Made by a program: the position numbers and the translations under genes. From NCBI GenBank assembly GCA_020054205.1, contig JAGVLS010000026.1, forward strand, positions 62,001 to 126,000: a stretch of 64,000 bases of DNA. Direction: 5' to 3'. Positions 45,833-52,963 of the stretch are shown here, piece by piece; positions within the stretch are counted from its first letter, which is position 1, and the number at the start of each line of letters is the position of its first letter. Source of the DNA: Candidatus Obscuribacterales bacterium. GTDB lineage: Bacteria; Cyanobacteriota; Vampirovibrionia; Obscuribacterales; Obscuribacteraceae. The notes beneath the pieces are model-generated. The model did not search any database, was not told where the DNA came from, and saw nothing but the letters and a program-made list of their open reading frames with translations.

Positions 45833-46350
45833 ACAGAAATTATGTTTTTGCTTACCAAATAACTACTTAAACTCATACGGGCATGGCAGATAGCTATCGC
45901 TATCGCATCAGCTGCATCATCTGGTCGTATTATTTCTGAATGATTTAGTAATTGGGCAACTATATGTTGTACAACTTTTTTTTCTGATTTGCCAAACCCA
46001 GTTAGATTTAGCTTTACCTGCATAGGCGTGTATTCAAAAGTTGCTAAATTAAAGCTAGCAGCAGCCTCTAATATTACTCCTTTAGCTTGAGCAACCGGAA
46101 TTACTGTTTTTGCATTTTTAAAGAAAAAAATTGATTCGACAACTAACACACTAGGTTTGTATTCTTGTATTAACTCAAGCATGTCTTGCCGTATTTGTTT
46201 TAATCTCTCACCTGTATTTAAATCTTTTTTGGTTTGAATGATGCCAGAAGCTATATATTTATAAGCATCATTTCCTAAACTATCAACAACGCCATAGCCA
46301 GTTGTTGCTGTACCAGGATCAACGCCAAAGATTCTAATAGTATTCGTCAA
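45829..46350 (-). CDS. ruvC: Crossover junction endodeoxyribonuclease RuvC
   Basis: 173 residues with the RNase-H-like Holliday-junction resolvase core: FGVDPGTATTGYGVVD (catalytic Asp near residue 11), VVESIFFFKNAK (Glu), and DDAADAIAIAICHAR (C-terminal acidic pair). Length is normal. It converges with the BtuF-like gene with a 4-base overlap of ends. No ruvA or ruvB is in the window. Confidence 0.96.
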   Translation of the reverse strand: MTNTIRIFGVDPGTATTGYGVVDSLGNDAYKYIASGIIQTKKDLNTGERLKQIRQDMLELIQEYKPSVLVVESIFFFKNAKTVIPVAQAKGVILEAAASFNLATFEYTPMQVKLNLTGFGKSEKKVVQHIVAQLLNHSEIIRPDDAADAIAIAICHARMSLSSYLVSKNIISV

Positions 46351-46444
46351 AGTTCTATATTTTTACTAGTCTATTGTCAAACATAGTTTAACATGCTAAG
46401 TGAATAATTGATATGAATATATGCGTCTCATATCCATTGTGCAA

Positions 46445-46909
46445 TTATAAATATAGTTGAGTTTTTACAATGGGAAAATTATATGTTTTTCTAAAAGTGA
46501 CGGAATCACCTTTGCCATAGCCAACAGCCCATATAAAAACAGGAATGGGTACTTTGATATTAGTATTTGTAGTAACGCTAACAAAAGGGCTGGTATCAGG
46601 TGGTGGAGAACCAGCATAGTCTTGATAAACAAATGAAGTAGAGTCAACGGCTGGAGAGCTTATGAAACCACTTGATGATTTATAAGCTTGAGTTGCTGCT
46701 TGAGCCATTTTAAGAGCAGCTGCATAATTATCGGCTTGGGCAGCAGCACGGCATGCATCCCGACAGGCTCTTTCATTTGTGCTTGATCCCATAAGAAGAA
46801 TACCAACATCTGCACAAAACATAGCTAATACAGCAAATAATAATGCCATGGTTGATAATTCAATTATTGAATGTCCTTTCTGGCGTTGACTAAACTGGGG
46901 ATTCCACAT
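46445..46909 (-). CDS. TadE-like pseudopilin (paralogue 1)
   Basis: 154 residues with an N-terminal hydrophobic helix beginning HSIIELSTMALLFAVLAMF, the TadE-type start including a Glu at +5-like spacing, followed by the Ala/Cys-rich ACRDACRAAAQADNYA segment. It is last in the four-gene minus-strand set (49948 to 46445), 10 bases after the vWA gene. It is a close paralogue of 49490-49948; a 42-bp stretch is identical between the two. Confidence 0.75.
   Translation of the reverse strand: MWNPQFSQRQKGHSIIELSTMALLFAVLAMFCADVGILLMGSSTNERACRDACRAAAQADNYAAALKMAQAATQAYKSSSGFISSPAVDSTSFVYQDYAGSPPPDTSPFVSVTTNTNIKVPIPVFIWAVGYGKGDSVTFRKTYNFPIVKTQLYL
46593..46634. repeat. 42-bp block identical to 49638-49679
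   Basis: This stretch, encoding part of QDYAGSPPPDTSP, is identical in both TadE paralogues including third positions, while flanking codons differ. Recent conversion or strong constraint on the DNA. Confidence 0.85.
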
Positions 46910-46919
46910 AATTCACACC

Positions 46920-48695
46920 TCAACGTACAAGCTGTACTAAGTGCCTAGCAATATTTTCAAAGGTTTTTCTTAAATCACTTTGATTAGTTACTAAGAAAAA
47001 TTTTCCACCATTTCCTGCAATCGCGGCCATGCCACCTGTATTTGGGTTGGAATTGGTATCATTTAAAATTTCTACTTCGCCAGGAATAATTTCTGGATTT
47101 TGTGCTAGTCCAATTGTATAAATTGGAACACCATATTTTTTGGCTTCCTGAGCAGCTTTGCGGGCGTTTGTCCAAGGGTCACTATTTAAAGGTCCGCCTG
47201 CTGTTGGTTGTCCATCTGTAAATAATACTATTGCTTTTTTAGATCCCGGCCGATTTTTTGTATTTAGCTGTTGGACAGCAAAATATACCGCCTCGCCGAT
47301 ATTTGTGCCTCGAGTAGCTACAGTGGTTGGGATTGCACTGCATATGGTTGTGAAATTGGTTACACCAGTAGCATTGTTTAAAGATATATTTGGTTCTGGG
47401 AAATTAGCCGAACCCCCAGCATTATAAGTAGAATCAACTTTGTAATCATTATAACTATCATTTGCACTTGTTCCGGCATTGTCGTCAAAAGTAATGAAAC
47501 CAAAATGACCATCAGTATTTGTATTCATAATTGTAAAAAACTCAATTGCGGCTTGTTGAGCATCATACAAGGGGTGAATATTTTTTGCTGCTAACTCATA
47601 GTATTTAGCTTGATAGCCAGCTAAAGGTTGTACATTAGAAGGCAAAGATACATTTGCTTTTGAATTAGTGAACAATGTACTACTGTCCAAATTACCACGA
47701 GCAGCCTCTACTACAGTACCTATATCGGGGAAATTATAAGCACCTGATGTAATACCTGCAAAAACATTTTTACCATCAATATTTACTACTAAATCAGTAT
47801 AAGTTTGATTATTACCGACTCCTGCAGTACCTGGTGGACGATTTCCGGGAGGCGATCCAGCATTAGATGATCCTCTTAATCCTTTGGCTGATCCAGATGA
47901 ACCAGTCTTTTCGCTGAAATGTAATTTATAATCAATATCTGAAGTGTTGGAATTAGTTAGATATTGAGGTGGAATAGCATTAACACGTGTGCCTGTAGGT
48001 ACAGGTCCCAAAATATCAAATATTTTTCCTTGTGCTAATGAGCCGGCAGGCGCACCAGAAACACCAGAGGTAACTTGATATTGAATTTTATTAGTTGTTG
48101 TATTCCAACGACGTTTTACAAATGTCACTGGTGTTTGGTCATCAATAGATCCAGAAATATCAAAACAAAGAATAACATCTAAGTCAGGGACACCACCTGA
48201 TGCTGTTGCTCTTAAAACAACATTTGGTAAACCCAAATATTGTCCAAAAGCTGGTCTTAAACCAAAGGCTGCTGTAATTCTAACTATTTTGCCTGCTGGG
48301 TCACCTAGATTTACAGGTTGATTATTATTATGTGGATCAAGAAATTCAATATAAAGAGATGACATATCTGCCGATGGATTATCATTATTTGTTGAAACTA
48401 AAATGGCTGGAGCTAGTGTATAACCAGCAACACTATTGCTATGAAATGATGTTAGCGCTGTGTTGATAGAATCCGTATGAGCAGCTGTCGAATCCATACT
48501 GTCTTGTGAAGCTAAAGTTGCAGCAGCTGCTAATGCTGCAGCTTCGCAAGCAGATCTTAATTGTTGACGAGCAACTTCTAGGCGATTAACTTCAAAACTA
48601 AATAAACCAACTGTAAATATTATTAGTACCGCGATTACAAGTCCCAGTACTATCATTGATTGTCCTAACTGATTCCTAAGTGACTTGTTGTCCAT
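46920..48695 (-). CDS. TadG-like protein with interrupted vWA domain
   Basis: 591 residues. The N-terminus carries a TadG/TadE-type hydrophobic helix (LGQSMIVLGLVIAVLIIFTV, ~9-28) with an AACEAAALAAAA-like stretch. A von Willebrand A domain starts with the MIDAS loop DISGSID (~179-185) and resumes only after about 190 residues (HPLYDAQQAAIEFF...GFITFDDNAG), ending with KKAIVLFTDGQPTAGG near residue 500. The insert is Gly/Ser/Asn-rich. It lies between two TadE-like genes and is probably a pilus-associated adhesion or assembly factor. Confidence 0.75.
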   Translation of the reverse strand: MDNKSLRNQLGQSMIVLGLVIAVLIIFTVGLFSFEVNRLEVARQQLRSACEAAALAAAATLASQDSMDSTAAHTDSINTALTSFHSNSVAGYTLAPAILVSTNNDNPSADMSSLYIEFLDPHNNNQPVNLGDPAGKIVRITAAFGLRPAFGQYLGLPNVVLRATASGGVPDLDVILCFDISGSIDDQTPVTFVKRRWNTTTNKIQYQVTSGVSGAPAGSLAQGKIFDILGPVPTGTRVNAIPPQYLTNSNTSDIDYKLHFSEKTGSSGSAKGLRGSSNAGSPPGNRPPGTAGVGNNQTYTDLVVNIDGKNVFAGITSGAYNFPDIGTVVEAARGNLDSSTLFTNSKANVSLPSNVQPLAGYQAKYYELAAKNIHPLYDAQQAAIEFFTIMNTNTDGHFGFITFDDNAGTSANDSYNDYKVDSTYNAGGSANFPEPNISLNNATGVTNFTTICSAIPTTVATRGTNIGEAVYFAVQQLNTKNRPGSKKAIVLFTDGQPTAGGPLNSDPWTNARKAAQEAKKYGVPIYTIGLAQNPEIIPGEVEILNDTNSNPNTGGMAAIAGNGGKFFLVTNQSDLRKTFENIARHLVQLVR

Positions 48696-48744
48696 ACTAA
48701 TACTCCTTTGAAGAGTGTCCTTTAATGCTTATTGAGTTAAATCC

Positions 48745-49287
48745 TTATTGAGTTAATCCTTGTGGGAATTCACAATATTCTCGTGATGCTACTACTACTT
48801 GCATGGGGGATGATATGCCAGGAATATTAAGTAGAGAGCCAGAGTGATTGGTAATAAGCGGATTTATTTGACCAGTAATTTCAACTTCTATTTGATAAAG
48901 ATTTGTGGATGTATCTGCTGCAGCAGTAAGGGGAGTGCTGCGACGTGATACGGCGCCGCTATTAATATTGGTAGTAACAATATTAGTTTTTACATTATTA
49001 ATTGAGATTTCTGAAAATCCTTGAGCTGATGTATTAGCTTGTTGTTCAGCTAATATTACAGCTGATGGATACTGCCCAGATACACTAGTAAAAAATGATT
49101 TTGCTTGAGCTGCTGCATGTGCTGCATCGCGTGAGGCTGTTACCAAAAAGGTATAACGTATTGTAATTGCAGCTAAGTCAATCAATGGAAAAGTAAATAG
49201 TACAAGTAAGACCCAAAGAGCTGCTGGAACATCAGCTATCATTGAGCCTTTCTGTTTTCGTAATGCTCGCTTAGTTGGCAAGCACAT
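48745..49287 (-). CDS. TadE-like pseudopilin (divergent)
   Basis: 180 residues with a membrane helix (IADVPAALWVLLVLFTFPLIDLAA, ~17-40) and a TadE-type ASRDAAHAAAQAKSFF segment. It is first after a 200-base gap from the upstream paralogue and is followed by the vWA gene after 49 bases. Less similar to the other two than they are to each other. Confidence 0.65.
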   Translation of the reverse strand: MCLPTKRALRKQKGSMIADVPAALWVLLVLFTFPLIDLAAITIRYTFLVTASRDAAHAAAQAKSFFTSVSGQYPSAVILAEQQANTSAQGFSEISINNVKTNIVTTNINSGAVSRRSTPLTAAADTSTNLYQIEVEITGQINPLITNHSGSLLNIPGISSPMQVVVASREYCEFPQGLTQ

Positions 49288-49354
49288 TTTATCCCCCGAA
49301 ATTTGTGTGTCCTGACTTTGCCTAATTTTAATGGATGAGTAATTTTCATTAAGT

Positions 49355-49369
49355 CAGCAGAAATTGCTG
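49355..49369. other. Small hairpin between two TadE-like genes
   Basis: CAGCA, five-base loop, TGCTG. On the minus strand it follows the upstream TadE gene by about 120 bases and could attenuate the transcript, but it has no T-run. Confidence 0.25.
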
Positions 49370-49489
49370 CTTGACATTAATTTGGACTGACTCCAATAGA
49401 AGATATGTTCCCCCTTCTACATTCCTTATAATGGCTAATTCTTTTCCAACATTGCAATTGGATTAAAGACTGTGATTGTAAAGAGATTA

Positions 49490-49948
49490 TTACAAATATA
49501 ATTGCGTTTTTACGATAGGAAAAGTGTAAGTCTTAGAAAACGTCATTGAACCATTGGTTCCGTAATTAATACCAACAAAGACAACTGGTGCTGGAATTTT
49601 AACTGTTGTATTTGTAGTAACAGAAACAAATGGACTTGTATCAGGTGGTGGAGAACCAGCATAGTCTTGATAAACAAATTTAGATGTATCTACTATTGGT
49701 TGAGAAATAAAATAACCATCACCCTTATGAGCTTTTACAGCTGCCTGAGCCAGTTTAAGCGAAGTTGCATAATTGTCAGCTTGCGCAGCAGCTCGGCAGG
49801 CATCCCGACAAGCTCTATCGTTAACGGCGGAGGCAAATATCACAATACCCACATCGGCTGAAAACATAGCCATTATCGCTAAAAAGATAGAAATCATGGA
49901 TAGTTCTATAGTGGAATTCCCACTTTTTCTATATGTCAAAATTGACAT
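49490..49948 (-). CDS. TadE-like pseudopilin (paralogue 2)
   Basis: 152 residues, N-terminal helix STIELSMISIFLAIMAMF, then ACRDACRAAAQADNYA and YQDYAGSPPPDTSPFVSVTTNT, all shared with the 46445 gene. It opens the minus-strand pilin-like set. No tadA (ATPase), tadB/C (platform) or prepilin peptidase gene is in the window, so the assembly machinery is elsewhere. Confidence 0.75.
   Translation of the reverse strand: MSILTYRKSGNSTIELSMISIFLAIMAMFSADVGIVIFASAVNDRACRDACRAAAQADNYATSLKLAQAAVKAHKGDGYFISQPIVDTSKFVYQDYAGSPPPDTSPFVSVTTNTTVKIPAPVVFVGINYGTNGSMTFSKTYTFPIVKTQLYL
49638..49679. repeat. 42-bp block identical to 46593-46634
   Basis: Second copy of the identical block, in the same codon frame, 3 kb from the first. 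Confidence 0.85.
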
Positions 49949-50060
49949 TTTAATGATCCTGTTTAATAAGCAGCTCTAATTCTAATATAGCTGTGAATAC
50001 TAAAATTGAACAGATTCATTATTGATTGCCAAGTGTAATCCGCTGATAAACTTAACGAAT

Positions 50061-51719
50061 ATGGAAAGCCTAAGAATTAAAGATAGAGAAAAAATAGAAG
50101 CAAAAACAACTTATACATTGGAGCATTTAAGCTCTAATGAAAAGGTTTTGTATAGCATTGTTTTTGGTACTTTATTAGGGCTTGTAAATAGTGGGTTATT
50201 GCCGCATCAATTTGTTTTTATCTGCTTAGTGCCTCTTCTCTTATTTGTACAAGCATGTTTAAGCAAAACAGAGGCATTTGTCATTGGTCTTTTGTTTGGT
50301 ATCACTTATTATTTAGTTACTTTAAGATGGCTGCTTGATCTCCATCCATCACCGTGGCTTGGACTAGATAATTGGTTGCAATTTCAAGTCGTTGGACAAA
50401 TGTGGATATTGGAAGCTCTGCATCAAGGCTTATTGTTTGCCATATTCACATTGCTTATCTATATATTGCCAGTCAAATCTGGTTTTTTACCTTCAATCAA
50501 AAGGCCTTTTTATCCGTACTTGCTAATTCTGCCTTTGTTATGGTTGTTTCTCATGTGGACAGTAGGAGCTGCTTATCCATTTCATGCTGCTCCATTGACT
50601 CAGCTTGCTTACAGTCAAAGCCACACACCAGAAATCGTACAAATAGCTCAAATTGCTGGTGTACAATCAATTGATTTTATTATTGTTTTAGTAAATTGTG
50701 CACTGGCTCAACTGATCATGGCAATTACAAATTTAGTGCCAAAACAATTTATAAAAAGCAAAATATTCTCTTATAATGCAAGCGCAATTATGGACTTAGT
50801 AATTGTTACTATTGTTCTTTCTGGACTATTTATATGGGGTAGAAACTATTATGTTAGTGCTATTCAAAATGAAAAAAGTCTGGCTTTAGCGCAAAATAAA
50901 CAATTTGCTCCCGAGGCAAGTCTTGCTTTATTGCAAGGAAATTTTTCTCAAGTAAAAAAGACTCTAGACGATAAGGATAAGAATCAATTTTATACTGATA
51001 TGTCTACTGCTTCTGGAACAACTTTGTTAATTCTTCCCGAGGCACAAATTAACTTGTTCAAACAAGCAGGCATTGCATTGTATGAAAGTCTAAGGACAAT
51101 AGCTAAAAAAGAAAAAAAAGAAATTATTGTTGCTGGTGTTGAACCAGATAGGTCTCAACTGATAAGCTTTTTGCATCTTTTGAGTGGGGACAAAGTTTAT
51201 GCTTTAGAAAGGCCATTTTTATTACCTCTCATACCTTTCCTTCCTGCTAACCCTTTGAAAAATTTATTGGCAGCAAAAATAGACTTATGTCTTAGTAATA
51301 AGCTAAATGAAGTGCAAGAGTCGAATATAAGCTCAGCTAAAAACACTTTGTTTAAATCTGTATATGGCAATATTGGTGTATCGATTGGTGCTGATATTAC
51401 TAGGCAAGATCTCATAGCGAAACAAACTAGTTTAGGCGCATCGCTACTGGTTAATGTAAGTGATTTGTCATGGTTTCATAATTCAATTTTGCAAGATTAT
51501 TTAATTTCGGCAGCAATTATGCGAGCTGTTGAAAATAAACGTTATGTAGTATTGTGCACAAATGGGGGTGTATCAGCTATTGTCAATCCATCAGGTATTG
51601 TCACTAGCCTAGCTCAACCCAATTCAAAAGGTATGTTAACTGACACGGTACAATTTCTCAGTAAAAAATCTTTATTTACTAAAATGTGGTGGCTGTGGAC
51701 ACCAATATATAAAATATAG
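50061..51719 (+). CDS. Apolipoprotein N-acyltransferase-like protein lacking catalytic Cys and Lys
   Basis: About 552 residues: six to eight membrane helices (~30-255) then a nitrilase-like domain (~285-520), the layout of Lnt, which acylates lipoproteins with a Glu-Lys-Cys triad. Glu is retained (TLLILPEAQI). The Lys of KxxLVPFGE appears replaced (YALERPFLLPLIPF) and the Cys of the ICYE motif is Gly (NIGVSIGADI). Downstream SDLSWFHNS, RAVENKRYVV and NGGVSAIVNPSGIV match the family. It may be an inactive homologue, or use different residues. ATG 50061 chosen; TTG 50022 is also in frame; neither has a clear Shine-Dalgarno. Confidence 0.8.
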   Translation: MESLRIKDREKIEAKTTYTLEHLSSNEKVLYSIVFGTLLGLVNSGLLPHQFVFICLVPLLLFVQACLSKTEAFVIGLLFGITYYLVTLRWLLDLHPSPWLGLDNWLQFQVVGQMWILEALHQGLLFAIFTLLIYILPVKSGFLPSIKRPFYPYLLILPLLWLFLMWTVGAAYPFHAAPLTQLAYSQSHTPEIVQIAQIAGVQSIDFIIVLVNCALAQLIMAITNLVPKQFIKSKIFSYNASAIMDLVIVTIVLSGLFIWGRNYYVSAIQNEKSLALAQNKQFAPEASLALLQGNFSQVKKTLDDKDKNQFYTDMSTASGTTLLILPEAQINLFKQAGIALYESLRTIAKKEKKEIIVAGVEPDRSQLISFLHLLSGDKVYALERPFLLPLIPFLPANPLKNLLAAKIDLCLSNKLNEVQESNISSAKNTLFKSVYGNIGVSIGADITRQDLIAKQTSLGASLLVNVSDLSWFHNSILQDYLISAAIMRAVENKRYVVLCTNGGVSAIVNPSGIVTSLAQPNSKGMLTDTVQFLSKKSLFTKMWWLWTPIYKI

Positions 51720-51747
51720 GACAAATTGAAAGAGAGTAATTAGTAAC

Positions 51748-52206
51748 ATGAAATTATACTTACGCCTGACAATATTATTTTTAGCAACAGCATTTGTCTG
51801 TTTATGCTTGCCTGTATTAGCTAAAATGCCAACTGCAAAGATTGGTAACAACGTTATTAAGCTGGAAGTAGCATCCACTAATGCAGAAATTCAACGAGGG
51901 CTTATGTATCGTACATCAATGCCTGAAGATGCTGGTATGGTTTTTATTTTTCATCCAGCAAGACCAGTAACTTTCTGGATGTATCATACTAAAATTCCTC
52001 TCGATATGATTTTTATTAAAGATGGAAAAATTATCAAAATATTTGAAAATGTTCCTCCTTGCCCATCGGAAGATTCGTCTCTTTGCCCGACATATCCACA
52101 AAGTACAACTATAGTTGTAACTGAAGTGGTGGAAGTAAATGGTGGCTATGCGAAACGTCATGGTATTAAAGAAGGTGATGATGTGTCTTTTAGCCTTTCT
52201 CTATAA
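51748..52206 (+). CDS. Secreted DUF192 family protein
   Basis: 152 residues with a signal peptide (FLATAFVCLCLPVLA) and a DUF192 domain (~35-150): NAEIQRGLMYRTSMPEDAGM, MVFIFHPARPVTFWMYHTKI, PLDMIFIKDGKIIKIFENV. Function of the family is not established. The gene starts 28 bases after the Lnt-like gene. Confidence 0.88.
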   Translation: MKLYLRLTILFLATAFVCLCLPVLAKMPTAKIGNNVIKLEVASTNAEIQRGLMYRTSMPEDAGMVFIFHPARPVTFWMYHTKIPLDMIFIKDGKIIKIFENVPPCPSEDSSLCPTYPQSTTIVVTEVVEVNGGYAKRHGIKEGDDVSFSLSL

Positions 52207-52222
52207 ATAATAATTGAAATAT

Positions 52223-52963
52223 ATGCTTGATTATTTTGTTAGCGATTCTACTGGACACATAATTTTCAATCGACCAGATTGCCATAATGCTATATCTCTT
52301 TCTATGTGGCAACAGATACCAGAAGTTGTAAATGTTTTATGCAATAGTGATGCAAAGGTAATTGTATTATCTGGCTCCGGTGGTTCATTTGCCTCTGGCG
52401 CTGACTTATCTGAACTGCAAGAAATTACAAGCTATGATCAAGCAAAAGAATATTGGCTTTCTATTAAAAATGCTTTGTTGTCTGTAAAAGCATGTAGTTT
52501 ACCCGTAATTGCTAAAATTGAAGGAGCATGCATTGGTGGAGGCTGCTTAATAGCAAGTGTTGCTGATTTACGATACGCTAGTGAAAATGCAAGCTTTGGT
52601 ATTCCAATAGCAAAATTAGGAATTTTAATTGATGAAGAAACAATTAGGCTGGTTTCAAGTTTAATTGGTATTGCTAATGCTAAAGAGCTTATTTTTACAG
52701 CCGAAATAATTTCTGCTAAGACAGCTTATTCTATTGGACTTATAAACACAGTAATAACAAAAGACAAATTTGATCAATATGTTGACCAAAGAATTGCAGC
52801 TGTTAAGAAAAATGTTCTTAACTCTCTTGTTTATACTAAGATATTGATTAATAACATGAAAGAAAATGATGCAAACTATAATGAAATAGAGGAAGATTCG
52901 GTAATCAAAAGTTATTTATCAACTGAATTACAAAAACGCATTCTTGCGGCTGATGAAAGCTAG
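52223..52963 (+). CDS. Enoyl-CoA hydratase/isomerase (crotonase) family protein
   Basis: About 246 residues of crotonase fold. The oxyanion-hole region SGSGGSFASGADLSELQ and the GACIGGGCLIASVADLR/ASFGIPIAKLGI segment are clear. The first catalytic Glu, normally in GGGCEL, is Leu here; the second region (LIDEETIRLVSSLIG) has acidic residues but not the usual arrangement. So it is a crotonase-family protein of unclear reaction rather than a typical hydratase. TTG at 52214 is an alternative start; the spacing to the preceding gene is 7 or 16 bases. Confidence 0.75.
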   Translation: MLDYFVSDSTGHIIFNRPDCHNAISLSMWQQIPEVVNVLCNSDAKVIVLSGSGGSFASGADLSELQEITSYDQAKEYWLSIKNALLSVKACSLPVIAKIEGACIGGGCLIASVADLRYASENASFGIPIAKLGILIDEETIRLVSSLIGIANAKELIFTAEIISAKTAYSIGLINTVITKDKFDQYVDQRIAAVKKNVLNSLVYTKILINNMKENDANYNEIEEDSVIKSYLSTELQKRILAADES

